Assembly (NCBI GenBank): GCA_020439995.1
Contig: JAGROY010000301.1
Location: 1-43,316 of the forward strand
DNA: 43,316 nt
Origin: Verrucomicrobiia bacterium
GTDB taxonomy: Bacteria; Verrucomicrobiota; Verrucomicrobiia; Verrucomicrobiales; DEV007
Direction of reading: 5' to 3'
A model generated the notes under the pieces. That model saw nothing but the letters and a program-made list of their open reading frames with translations, was not told the origin of the DNA and ran no database searches. Positions 34,250-43,316 of the stretch are shown in pieces (positions within the stretch are counted from its first letter, which is position 1; each line of letters opens with the position of its first letter). Made by a program: the position numbers and the translations under genes.

Positions 34250-36529
34250 ATGAAAACTCGACTCACCTGTTCACTTGGAGGAAGCCGATGGCCCGCAAGT
34301 ATGGCCTGCGTGCTGCTGGCCTTCGGCGCGCTGAGGGCCGGGGACGCGTTCCGCATCACGCGGGTGGAACTGGTCGCCGACCGACTTGAGCTTTCCTGGG
34401 AGGGGGAGCCCGCGCTCGACTACTTCGAGGTGCAGAGATGGGACGGACGAACTCCCGAAGACTGGGAACCGATTCTCCTCACCGCGCATCGGGCGGTCAG
34501 CCTGGAACAGGAGGGGCTGCGGGGCTTGCTGCGGATCGCGGCCATCGAGCCGCCCGGCCCGCCGCGGCCGATTTCCGATGTCCGGCGTGGCGAGATCCTG
34601 GATGACGTGGCTGACAAGATAGCGGCACTTCCGGGCAATGACGCGGAAGCGGACGCCGTGGCTGCGGCCGCCATTTTGCGGAGCTATCCTGAGATCGAAT
34701 CGGCGGGCATTTCATCTGGAGCAGCGGTCACCGCCCGGTTCCGGGACGGTCGGCCGTTGCTCATCATCAACGATCGCCCTCCCGCCGACCCCTCCGAGTT
34801 TGAGAACGGCGTCGATGCGGCGTTTTTCAATGGCGGGGACGTGGCCGGACTGGCGGACGACGTCGAGGGCGGCCGTGACGCCAGGGACGTTGGCGGGCGC
34901 TTCCCGCGGGACGTGCGCGGCACCACGGGACTTCCGGTTTCTCGGCGGGCGGTGCTCTTTCAGGCCAGAGGGATGGGGATTGCCTCGCCCATGCTCGGTG
35001 TGCTCATACCCGCTTTCGACAACGCAGGCTTCCAGGTGCAGGGCGGCGAAGCTTCACTCGCGAACTTTCTCGCCGTCTCAGGCCTTGGCAACGACATCGG
35101 CGTCCTTTATGTCGATACCCACGGCGGCATCCTGCGGAAGCCCGTCCACACCGGAGAACTCGAGACCGGCAACATCCGGATCGATCACGTGCCGGTGTTC
35201 GCCATCGCCACCTCGACGGTGGTCAACGCCTTGACCGAGGCCGTCTACCGCGACACGCTGTTTGCAGACGGCGAAATCGGCTACGCGCAGCTCGGACCCA
35301 GCGTCGTCAAGGGACTGAAGCGCGCCAAGTCGGAAACCTACTACTTCATCTCACCGGAATTCGTGCGCAAACGCTGGCGTTTCGGGCGCAACAGCCTGGT
35401 GTTTTTCGATACCTGCCACAGTGCGAGCGACGGAGCGTCCGCGTTCCGCGCTCTCTGTTTTGCGGCCGGCGCGGCGCTGTATGCCGGATGGACGGATTCC
35501 GTGCACGATGCCTGGGCGTTCAAGCGCACCACGCCTCCCTTCTTCGAACTCCTGCTGGGCGGCAGCCACATCTACCACACCGTGCCTCCCCAGCGGCCCT
35601 TCCACATTGAGGACGTCCTGGAGTATCTCGATGCCCGCGACCTGCGCGTCGACCGGACGCCGAAGTTCCCCGGCGCCCGCTTCACTTGCTTCGGCGGTTC
35701 CGCTGCCAACGGCTCGTTCCGGATCCTCAATCCCAGCATCGAGTATAGCTATGTTTCGGAGTTCAACGAGCTGGTGACGGTCAACGGGAATTTCGATCCC
35801 GAGGCGCCCGCCACCGTACGCGTCGAGGGCGGCGCCACCACCGAGATTCCAGCAACGGTAGAAACCCGCTCCAGACTCACGTTTCCGCTGTCGGCGGAAG
35901 GGTCGCCCTCCGCAGGCAACGTCACCGTCATTCAGCACGGACGGGAGAGCAACACCGTTCCATTGAGCGAGTGGACGGTCGATGCCACACTCGTGAAGCA
36001 TTTCTCTCCGACCATCGAAACCCCTTCGGCGACCATGGAGTTCCAGTTGCGCTTCCGGGCCGACGTGCACGAATATCGCCGCATGCCGTTCACGGAGCCG
36101 CTCCCCTTCGCCGCAGGCTCCCGGATCGCGCGGGGCACTATTGGTCGCGTGGTCAGCGCCTCCGGCACCTATCATTACCCAGGGGAGAATCAGGGCACGC
36201 TCGACTGGAGCCTCGATGCCCCGGTGGACGTCCCGTTCGCAAACTTGGGTGGCAATCTGACCGTCGGAGCGGACCGTTCCGTCACCATCGATGCCTCGCT
36301 CCGCGCGGGCAACGTGATGACGGTCACCCAGCGCAGCGCCAGTGGTCAGGTCGTGCAGGTGTCCCAGCGGGAACCGGGCACCGGGGTCTTCCCGCCGGGG
36401 GAATCGACACTCGATCCCGCGACCTACCGGATCAATGCCGGAACGGGCTCCGCGTCCGGAGACGGCGGAACTTTCGAATGGAAGAATGCCGAGCCCCGCT
36501 TCCCGCCCACTGGCGATTTCGCCCGGTGA
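34250..36529 (+). CDS. Exported caspase-like (clan CD) cysteine-peptidase-type protein
   Basis: A 759-residue protein from ATG 34250. Signal peptide about 1-32. Residues 34-105 are the beta-sandwich module found at the C-termini of its neighbours (RLELSWEGEPALDYFEVQRW). The central domain fits the clan CD pattern: hydrophobic strand then His291 in LYVDTHGG, and about 98 residues later Cys389 in LVFFDTCHSA, as in caspases, clostripain and gingipains. An IPT/Ig-like segment (about 505-580) and further beta domains follow. A peptidase is likely but unproven, and the substrate is unknown. The Cys and His are in the expected order. The gene lies between a VCBS relic and a VCBS lipoprotein, 82 bp before the latter. 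Confidence 0.75.
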   Translation: MKTRLTCSLGGSRWPASMACVLLAFGALRAGDAFRITRVELVADRLELSWEGEPALDYFEVQRWDGRTPEDWEPILLTAHRAVSLEQEGLRGLLRIAAIEPPGPPRPISDVRRGEILDDVADKIAALPGNDAEADAVAAAAILRSYPEIESAGISSGAAVTARFRDGRPLLIINDRPPADPSEFENGVDAAFFNGGDVAGLADDVEGGRDARDVGGRFPRDVRGTTGLPVSRRAVLFQARGMGIASPMLGVLIPAFDNAGFQVQGGEASLANFLAVSGLGNDIGVLYVDTHGGILRKPVHTGELETGNIRIDHVPVFAIATSTVVNALTEAVYRDTLFADGEIGYAQLGPSVVKGLKRAKSETYYFISPEFVRKRWRFGRNSLVFFDTCHSASDGASAFRALCFAAGAALYAGWTDSVHDAWAFKRTTPPFFELLLGGSHIYHTVPPQRPFHIEDVLEYLDARDLRVDRTPKFPGARFTCFGGSAANGSFRILNPSIEYSYVSEFNELVTVNGNFDPEAPATVRVEGGATTEIPATVETRSRLTFPLSAEGSPSAGNVTVIQHGRESNTVPLSEWTVDATLVKHFSPTIETPSATMEFQLRFRADVHEYRRMPFTEPLPFAAGSRIARGTIGRVVSASGTYHYPGENQGTLDWSLDAPVDVPFANLGGNLTVGADRSVTIDASLRAGNVMTVTQRSASGQVVQVSQREPGTGVFPPGESTLDPATYRINAGTGSASGDGGTFEWKNAEPRFPPTGDFAR

Positions 36530-36611
36530 ACGGGCCGCAGGAGATACTCCAATGCAGGGCAACCCACACCAAAATCTTCATTCTTACCGCAAGACAATCC
36601 ACCTAAGGCCG

Positions 36612-39125
36612 ATGAAAAAAACCATTTGCAGAATCTTTAGGCCAGTGGCGATCCTGGCGGTTTCGACTGTGTTCTCAGGGTGCGAAGAAGATTTCTACCC
36701 AGACGAGTTTTCGGACTACGTGGAATTCTTCTGCGATAATTCTAAGGAGGAGATCTACTACATACGGAGGCGAATAGGAAGCGATGGAAAACCTGTTACT
36801 CAGTTCAAGCAGATCAACGTCGTAGCTTTTGGTCAACAAAACGGTTTAATCTTGGGAAAAGGCCAGGTCGCCCTGAGTGGCCCGTCCCTGTCGGCTCTCT
36901 TGAAATTACTGTGCCCCGACCGCCAGCTAGCGGGACGAAGCCCGCGCGATGAGACTGAAACCTCCGAGCCGAGCGACGCCGTGTATGGCGACTTCAACGG
37001 CGACGATCTGCCGGATTTAGCCACCTGCAACCGCGGCACGGACAATGTCGCGGTGTGGCTGGCCCTGTCTCCGGAGACCGACGCGGAACGCGTGATCTAT
37101 CCGTGCGGCGCGGAGCCGGTGGCCGTGCACGCGGCGGATGTCGATGGCGACGAGGTGCTGGACCTGATAACGGCGAACGAAGGGCGGGACGGGTTGGGTA
37201 GCCTTTCGTTGTTGCGCGGCCAGCCCGACGGCTCGTTCGGCGCGGCGGAGACCATCCCGGCGGACGGCATCTACGACTTGGCTACCGGCGACTTCAACGG
37301 CGACGGCCTCCCCGACTTGGCTTACAACGTCTACCGCGACGACGACGGGGAAGCGGTGGCAGTGCGGCTGGGCACGGGCGGCGGCGCCTTCGCGGACGAA
37401 CTCCTGTTCCCCGCGCCCGGCAGCGGAGGGAACCTCCTGGTGGCCAGTCTCAATCCGAAGGTGGACGGGCATCCGGACATCGTGACCTCGAACACGGTAC
37501 TGCTCGGGAAGGGCGACGGCACCTTCGAGGCCCCTGTGGCCTTCACCAAGGGTGCTTCCGTGGTGGAGGCGGGCGACCTGAACGGCGACGGCCAGCCCGA
37601 CCTTGTTGCGGCAGTGCGCCTTAATCGCACGCTTGTAGTGCGGCTCGGCCATGGCGATGGAACCTTTGAGCCGGCGGACTACTACGAGACCGGATTCGCC
37701 GACCAGATCGTGTTCGCCGATCTCGATGCCGATGGCGACACGGACCTGCTGGTCACCCAGCTATCGGGCTTCGGTCCGCCCCAGATCTACGACAACATTG
37801 GCGGTGGTCGACTGAGCGGTGTTGCCGCCCTGCCCGCTGTGGCGGACTTGTCGAAAGGACTCGGGGCGGATGATGTGGTGGTGGCTGAGGTGACGGGCGA
37901 CGGGTTGCCGGACCTCATCGTGGCTAGCAGCGCCAACAATTGGCCCACCGTCGTGCTGCCCGGCCTGGGAGATGGCCGGTTCGGAGAGCGGCAGGAGATT
38001 CCCGGTTTCGCCGCCAGCCGCCTCGTCACGGGCGACTGGAACGGCGATGGTGTGACGGATCTGGCAGCGGGAGGGCAGCTCAACTCCCTGCAGCCGCAGC
38101 AGTTTCTCGTCGCCCTCGGCGTGGCAGGCGGCGGCTTCGGACCGGTCACGCGCCTGGCCCTGCCGGGAACGACCGCCACCGACGGGAGCGTCAACGCCCT
38201 GCTCGCCGCCGACTTCGATGGCGACGGGTTCGCCGACGTGGCCATCACGAGTCCGAGCCTCGACTCGGTCTCGGTGCTGCGGGGCGATGGCGCGGGCGGC
38301 TTCGTCCCCCAGTCGCCGACGGTGGCGGGTCCGTCCCCGAACGATATGGTGGCGGCGGATTTCGACGGAGACGGCAAGCTCGACCTGGCGGTCAGTTGCG
38401 GCGGCAAATTAGGCGCGGTCAATGGCTCGCTCGTGGTGCTCCGGGGCCTGGGAGATGGCGCTTTCGCCGCGCCGGTCGCGTTCCGGGAGAATGTGGAGCC
38501 CGATTCGATCGCGACGGCGGACTTCAATCGCGACGGCCATCCCGACTTGGCGGCCACCCTGCAGGTCGCGCTTTTCGATTGGGATGTGGAGATCTATCTC
38601 GGGGATGGCGATGGCGCCTTCCAGCTTCCGAAGGCGCTGAGCCCGGACGACTATCCCATCAGCCGGGTCTTCGTGGGCGATGCGGACCGGGACGGCAAGC
38701 CCGACCTCGGCTGCAGGATCAGCGGCCGGGCGACGCTCTTCCGCGGGCTAGGCGATGGAACCTTCGTCGAGGTCGGAGGGCGAAGCCTTGGCGCGGCTCG
38801 GGTGCGCGTGGCGGACTTCGATCTCGACGGCTGGCCCGATCTCGTGGCCTCGGGCCAGGGCTATGCCGTAGCCCTGCGCAATCCGCTTACGAACGACCTC
38901 GTCCGGCCCCTGCTCTCGATCCGCCGCCACCTCGACAAATTGGCCTTGTCCTGGCCGACGATCTTTCCAGACTGGACGCTGCGGGAGTCCGCCACCCTGC
39001 GGCCGCCATGGCAGCCCTCCGCGAGGGAAGCGTCCGCCATCGACGGTCAGTTCGAAGTCCTCGTCGATCCGACCGCCGTCCCGAGCACCCATTTCCGGCT
39101 TGAGCCTGGGGAACCCTCTCCGTGA
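36612..39125 (+). CDS. FG-GAP/VCBS repeat lipoprotein
   Basis: An 837-residue protein from ATG 36612, whose first residues form a signal peptide ending in FSGC (lipobox, Cys about 24). About thirteen FG-GAP/VCBS units follow, each with the DxNxDGxxD calcium-type loop: GDFNGDDLPDL, ADVDGDEVLDL, GDFNGDGLPDL, GDLNGDGQPDL, ADLDADGDTDL, GDWNGDGVTDL, ADFDGDGFADV, ADFDGDGKLDL, ADFNRDGHPDL and others. This fold builds an integrin-like propeller with metal sites. The C-terminal 85 residues are the shared sandwich module, ending in HFRLEPGEPSP. An upstream open frame from 36342 overlaps the caspase-like gene and is rejected as the start. It should be anchored in the outer membrane or periplasm. Confidence 0.82.
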   Translation: MKKTICRIFRPVAILAVSTVFSGCEEDFYPDEFSDYVEFFCDNSKEEIYYIRRRIGSDGKPVTQFKQINVVAFGQQNGLILGKGQVALSGPSLSALLKLLCPDRQLAGRSPRDETETSEPSDAVYGDFNGDDLPDLATCNRGTDNVAVWLALSPETDAERVIYPCGAEPVAVHAADVDGDEVLDLITANEGRDGLGSLSLLRGQPDGSFGAAETIPADGIYDLATGDFNGDGLPDLAYNVYRDDDGEAVAVRLGTGGGAFADELLFPAPGSGGNLLVASLNPKVDGHPDIVTSNTVLLGKGDGTFEAPVAFTKGASVVEAGDLNGDGQPDLVAAVRLNRTLVVRLGHGDGTFEPADYYETGFADQIVFADLDADGDTDLLVTQLSGFGPPQIYDNIGGGRLSGVAALPAVADLSKGLGADDVVVAEVTGDGLPDLIVASSANNWPTVVLPGLGDGRFGERQEIPGFAASRLVTGDWNGDGVTDLAAGGQLNSLQPQQFLVALGVAGGGFGPVTRLALPGTTATDGSVNALLAADFDGDGFADVAITSPSLDSVSVLRGDGAGGFVPQSPTVAGPSPNDMVAADFDGDGKLDLAVSCGGKLGAVNGSLVVLRGLGDGAFAAPVAFRENVEPDSIATADFNRDGHPDLAATLQVALFDWDVEIYLGDGDGAFQLPKALSPDDYPISRVFVGDADRDGKPDLGCRISGRATLFRGLGDGTFVEVGGRSLGAARVRVADFDLDGWPDLVASGQGYAVALRNPLTNDLVRPLLSIRRHLDKLALSWPTIFPDWTLRESATLRPPWQPSAREASAIDGQFEVLVDPTAVPSTHFRLEPGEPSP

Positions 39126-39269
39126 TGCCCCCCGCGAGACCCGAAACGATACCCAGTTGCTGTCCTGGCCCGGAAGATGCAGCGCTCGTCCGCATCGTCA
39201 CTCGGCTCGGCTGGGTATGGCACGACTCTGCCCTTCTACCGATTTCCTAACCTGACAACCGCATCGTTC

Positions 39270-41990
39270 ATGAACCCACGCCACTCACCCCAATCACTCG
39301 GCATCTTGGCCGCTACTTGCGCCGCTCTTTTAAGCCTCCCGCCGCTCCATGCCGACGTGATCAACAACGCCACCACCGGCGACGACGAACCGGCGTTGGA
39401 AATCACCGTCCCCGCCGGGCAGGAGGCGGAGACCACGCTGGACGCGGGATCGACACTCACGACCTCCGGGGTCGGGTCGCCGGCGCTGATGCTCGACGCC
39501 GGTGACGGGGCGACGCTGAACGCCTATCCCAACGAATCCCGTTGAGCACTGCCGGCGTTGCGTCTCCGGGTATCTTTGGTACCGGAGGCGATGGAGCAAT
39601 GCTGGGCGTAGGGCTTCAAGGCACCGCCACCAACTCATCGTCAATCACGACCGAGATGGATGACTCGCCTGGCGCTGTTTACCGGGTCGGCAGTGGGGGC
39701 AACGCGGTACACAGTCAAAATTCAACGGCAGGTGTGACAACCCAAGGCGGTAATTCACCCGGTATCGACTTCATCGGCAAGAATGCGGCAGAGTTTCAAT
39801 TTATAGCTGTGACAGATTCGCCGGTGTCGACAGCGGGTGTGAATTCTCCCGCGGTCAAAGTCACTGCGGAAAGTACAGCCAGTTTCGAGGCGACTCTTGT
39901 GGGCGATTGCGATCTAAGGACGTTTGGCCCGAACTCTCCGGCGCTTTCGCTCGGCGAAGAAGTGGGAAGAGCTGGCGAAATCGTGGTCACTGCGTTCGGT
40001 GAATCGAACATGCTGACTGAGGGCACCCATTCGCCCGGAATTCTTATTGAACCCGTTTCTACAGCAAGTGTGCTCACCGGATTTACTTTTGGCTCAGGCC
40101 CTCAAACGAAGGGAAGTCACAGCCCCGGAATTCTGTTTTCTGGCCACGGCGATACGACCTCCGCAGAGTTCACTCCCGCCACAGATGAGCAAGGCAACCC
40201 ACTGCCGGTGCGCAGCGAACTCTTCGTTTCGTTTTGCGCCTTCTCAACGGAAGGTGATGAATCGCCAGCGGTGTTCTGGGGTGGCGGAAATGGAGATGAA
40301 CGCAAAATTACGATTGAAATAAACTCTTCAGGTGCGCTGCTGACCAGTGGAGATAGAAGCCCGGCGCTGGTTGTTCCGCCCCTCAATGCAATGGAGAGAA
40401 ACGGGACGATCGGGAGCTTGCGGCAGGAGTTTAAGGTAGTCGGAGCGATAGACTCAGTCGGAAGTGTGCCGTTTATCACCTCCGGTGACGACTCGACAGC
40501 GTTCGACTTCGACCCCGCCGGAGCCACTGCGCCGGGTTCGACCTTGGAACTTCTCCTCCTAAACTGCCAACTGCTCACCTCGGGCGCGCGCTCGCACGGG
40601 TTGCGGTTGGCTGGAGCCGTCGCGCAGCCGGACGTCGAGAGCAACCTCGCCATGACCTACAGATCCGGCCCCTCCGGCGTCAGCGAAATTTCCGTCATCG
40701 GCGAGGGCAGCCATGGCATCCTCATAGCGGCGGGCGAGGTTTCCGGCAGCGGGGCGACGAAGTTTTCCATCGGCGCGGGGGCGCGGGTGTTTTCTCAGAT
40801 GGAAACCGCGGTGTTCGAGGAACCGACTGCGGCGATGGATGCGACGATCCGCGTAGCGGGTGAGGTGGCCAGCGGTTCCCAGCAGGCCATTGACCTTGGC
40901 GCGGGCGATGACTCGCTGGTGCTGCTGCCAACGTTCGCCATCATCGGCGGCGTCTCGGCGGGCGGCGGCACGGACGCGCTGGTCTTCGATGGCGAAGCCG
41001 GAACCAGCGGGCTTTTCGACCTCGCTCCGACGGCTACCTACGGCCTCGACAACAGCTTCGAGCAGTTGCGCAAGACCGGTGCAGGCACGTGGACGCTGGC
41101 CAGCGCGGTCGCGGTGACTTCGCCAATCCGCAATGGCGGGGTGGACGGCGGCACCTTGTTGGTCAACGCCGGGCTACCCGCGCTCAACATGGAGGTCGGC
41201 ATCGGCGGGACGCTCGGGGGCAACGGCATGATCGGCCGCTTGAACTGCGCGGGCACGCTCGCGCCGGGAACTTCCGCAGGGCGCTTCTCCGTCGGGGTCG
41301 ACCTGTCGCTGGCCGCGACGGCACTGCTCGACCTCGAGATCGGCGGCACTGCACCCACGGCGCACGACCAGGTGCAGGTCGGCGGTCTTACGACGCTCGG
41401 CGGCGTGCTGCGTGTCGGATTGACCGACCGCTTCGAATCGGCCATCCAGAACAGCGACACCTTCAGGGTCGTCTCCGGCCCGGTGGCGCTCGGCGGCAGC
41501 TTCGCCAACGTGGCCAGTGGCCAGCGCCTCGTCACCGCCGACTGCTCCGGCAGCTTCCTCGTCGAATACGGCCCCGGCAGCCCGGCACCGTCGCATGTCG
41601 TCCTGAGCGACTACCAGCCGTTGGTCAGCGAAACCTACGCCGAGTGGGTCGCCCGCTTCCAGATCCCCGCATCCGACGCCGATCCCACCGACGACCCCAA
41701 CGCCGACGGCCTGAGCAACCTCGAAGCCTACGCCCGCGGCATCCCGCCGCTCGGCGGGACCGACCCCGATTCCGGCTACCAACTCATCCGCACCCCCCAC
41801 CGGCCTGCGCCTCATCCTCGAAGTGGCCACGAAGCAAGTCACCCTCACCGCCCAAACCAGCCCCGACCTGCAAACCTGGAGCCCCGGCCCCGACCCGACC
41901 ACCACCGGCCCGACGACCATCTGGGACATCGCCGTCCCCGAGGGGAAAGAGGAAATCTATGCGCGGCTCGTCTTCTCGCTTCAACCGTAG
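39270..41990 (+). pseudogene. Frameshifted autotransporter-type adhesin
   Basis: The gene begins at ATG 39270 with a signal peptide (about 1-30). The frame breaks at about 39540 (TGA 39543), resumes from 39542 in another frame, and breaks again at a C6 tract at 41793-41798. Removing one C there restores TGLRLILEVATKQVTLTA to the stop at 41988-41990. Domains in order: repeats of an [S/T]-x-G-x-x-SPG unit (39459-40720), an autotransporter-associated beta-strand repeat (KTGAGTWTLAS, then GTLAPGTSAGRFS), a dockerin/TSP3-like DPNADGLSNLEAYARG, and the C-terminal sandwich. It is an adhesin-like surface protein. The breaks could be real decay, a phase-variable tract or assembly error, and the sequence cannot separate these. 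Confidence 0.7.
39459..40720 (+). repeat. Passenger repeats of about 27-40 residues, consensus L-T-x-G-x-x-S-P-G-I
   Basis: Within the adhesin, the unit recurs about twelve times: TTSGVGSPALM, STAGVASPGIF, TTQGGNSPGID, STAGVNSPAVK, RTFGPNSPALS, LTEGTHSPGIL, QTKGSHSPGIL, STEGDESPAVF, LTSGDRSPALV, ITSGDDSTAFD and LTSGARSHGLR, plus a degenerate GSHGILIA. The regular beta-strand/turn spacing suggests a beta-helix passenger. Copies are diverged at DNA level, so this is an ancient protein repeat rather than a recent tandem array. Confidence 0.75.
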
Positions 41991-42043
41991 GCAGAAGGAG
42001 CCAGTTTAAAGCATTCTTTACAGTGAACCCACATCCACAAAAA

Positions 42044-43273
42044 ATGAATCGTTCCAAAATACACAATCGAATGCCGTTGCCTCGAATGCTCGCGCTCTTC
42101 ACGTTCATGATTCTTCTCTTTACCGTCGGCCGCGCCCATTGCCAGTCGGTGTCCACAGATCAGTTCTCCTATGGCCCGGACGAGGCAATCGTTGTCGCTT
42201 TCTCCGGAGGGCCCGGCAACCCGAATGACCAGATTGCAATTTATGGCGAAAATGTCCTGCCCGGTGAAGATGACCCGCTTTATTGGCAGAATGTGAATGG
42301 GAGCAGCGAAGGTACGATCACCTTCTCAGGGGAGCTCAACCGTCCGGGCATCTATTTCGTCTTCTTTGTTTTGCAGGGTAGCGACGAAATCCTTGCAAGC
42401 CAGTATTTTGAAGTGGGCTGGAGCAGCGACCCGGATGCTTTCATCTACACCCAGTATTCCAATTACCTCCCCAACACCCCGATTTCAGTGACCTGGACAG
42501 GCGGAACTGGAAACGCTCTCGACCGAATCGCGATCTATCCGGATTTCATCGAACCGGGGAATGGAGAACCCACGCTCTGGCAATATGTGGGAGGCGGCCA
42601 GAGTCCCGGAGCTGGTTTGAGCGAAGGCACCGTGACGTTTCAGAACGGCCTGGATTCTGGCTATCGATTTCGGGTTTTTCTAATGGTAAACGACGGCCAA
42701 ACAGTGCTGGCAGGTCGAGCCTTCTCACTCGCCCTACCGATTGAGACCCTCCTGCGAACCAATAAGCGCGTCTACGCTCCCGGAGAATCGATCACTGTCG
42801 AATTCCTCAACGGCTTCGGCGGTCCGAAGGATTGGATCGGAATCTATCCGGCCGGTGCAAACCCCGGCAATACTCCACCTCTGCTCCGCCAATACTCCGA
42901 TGGAACACAGTCCGGCGATGTTGGCACAACGGAGGGATCGGTAGACTTTAACGCAGGTATCGCGGCCTTCGGCACCTACCAGGTCTTGTTCTTCTACGAC
43001 GATACCTTCTCCAGGATCGCCGAAGAAACGATCTTCGTTCGTCAATCGGTGGAATCGCCATCGCTGCCAGCTTTAAATATTGCGCACCAAGCGAGCGAGA
43101 TCACCGTGTGGTGGGAGCCCACCAAAGGGATAGCGTTAGAAATGGCCGACAATCTCATCAATCCCGAGTGGTTGCCCGTGGACGATGGAACGTCCAGCGT
43201 GACGGGATCGTGGACAGTCAATGTCTCGCCAGACGAGGACGCGCAGTTTTTCCGGCTACGATCGGCGGATTGA
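42044..43273 (+). CDS. Exported protein with three Ig-like DWIGIY-type repeats
   Basis: A 409-residue protein from ATG 42044 (a purine-rich AAAAA precedes it). The reading frame also stays open upstream into the adhesin, but that part is the out-of-frame continuation of the adhesin and not its N-terminus. Signal peptide about 1-35 (LFTVGRAHCQS). Three units of about 100 residues follow, each with Y-x-P-x-x-x-I-x-V-x-F and a D-x-I-x-I-Y core: NDQIAIYGENVLPGED, LDRIAIYPDFIEPGNG and KDWIGIYPAGANPGNT, each with W or Y next. The last 85 residues are the shared sandwich module ending in FFRLRSAD. The domain resembles Ig-like modules seen with phosphoesterases, but no enzyme domain is attached. Function unknown, likely binding. 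Confidence 0.75.
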   Translation: MNRSKIHNRMPLPRMLALFTFMILLFTVGRAHCQSVSTDQFSYGPDEAIVVAFSGGPGNPNDQIAIYGENVLPGEDDPLYWQNVNGSSEGTITFSGELNRPGIYFVFFVLQGSDEILASQYFEVGWSSDPDAFIYTQYSNYLPNTPISVTWTGGTGNALDRIAIYPDFIEPGNGEPTLWQYVGGGQSPGAGLSEGTVTFQNGLDSGYRFRVFLMVNDGQTVLAGRAFSLALPIETLLRTNKRVYAPGESITVEFLNGFGGPKDWIGIYPAGANPGNTPPLLRQYSDGTQSGDVGTTEGSVDFNAGIAAFGTYQVLFFYDDTFSRIAEETIFVRQSVESPSLPALNIAHQASEITVWWEPTKGIALEMADNLINPEWLPVDDGTSSVTGSWTVNVSPDEDAQFFRLRSAD

Positions 43274-43316
43274 TGCGTTGCACCCTGGGGGCGGACGCCT
43301 CGGCGATGCGTCCCTA

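Noticed and set aside
35351..36562. 403-codon minus-strand open frame inside the caspase-like gene
   Set aside because: Shadow frame; the plus strand carries the His/Cys motifs and Ig-like domain.
39542..43273. One 1243-residue protein starting at TTG 39542
   Set aside because: The first part is the adhesin after a frameshift, the middle from about 41795 is out-of-frame Pro/His/Arg-rich sequence, and a separate signal peptide begins at ATG 42044. It is a read-through of two genes, not one protein.

Overview
The window reads as chromosomal DNA of a moderately GC-rich, Gram-negative, PVC-type bacterium, most likely a member of Verrucomicrobiota. The pointers are family-level: a Tat-exported DUF1501 protein, a secreted PQQ-type propeller, BNR and FG-GAP/VCBS proteins, an autotransporter-type passenger with beta-strand-associated repeats, a Uma2 nuclease, and secreted proteins that end in a short beta-sandwich module of the 'L.W....Y.LE.S..L...W......FFRL' type that I associate with verrucomicrobial exported proteins. 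No rRNA, tRNA, CRISPR array or insertion sequence was recognised.

Region 1 (about 1-12.6 kb) is housekeeping and envelope DNA: a DUF2851 protein; a CvpA-like membrane protein paired with a TrkA_C membrane protein; the DUF1501 protein; a Fur-family regulator; an unknown membrane protein; a minus-strand run of PQQ propeller, four-TM protein and methyltransferase; an exported beta-carbonic anhydrase with a good terminator; and a large hybrid sensor kinase.

Region 2 (12.7-20.8 kb) holds two translationally coupled, membrane-anchored helical-repeat proteins of unknown function, a BNR propeller, a Uma2 nuclease, a LytTR response regulator and an exported vanadium-haloperoxidase-type enzyme with a complete active-site motif set, closed by a strong intrinsic terminator.

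Region 3 (20.8-25.9 kb) is one operon: an outer-membrane porin, a binding protein of the putative selenate family (PhnD superfamily), an ABC ATPase and two permeases. Together they would bring an oxyanion through the outer membrane and then the inner membrane.

Region 4 (26.4-43.3 kb) is the unusual part. It carries seven consecutive plus-strand genes or pseudogenes for exported proteins: a kelch-like propeller, a 1753-residue multidomain protein, a decayed VCBS pseudogene, a caspase-like (clan CD) protein, a 13-repeat VCBS lipoprotein, a frameshifted mosaic adhesin and a protein with three Ig-like repeats. All appear to carry the same 60-90 residue beta-sandwich module, at the C-terminus in six and just after the signal peptide in the caspase-like protein. 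Much of this block is more GC-rich than the rest, and it contains frameshifts and decayed copies, which suggests a fast-evolving surface-protein island. Its function is inferred, not shown.
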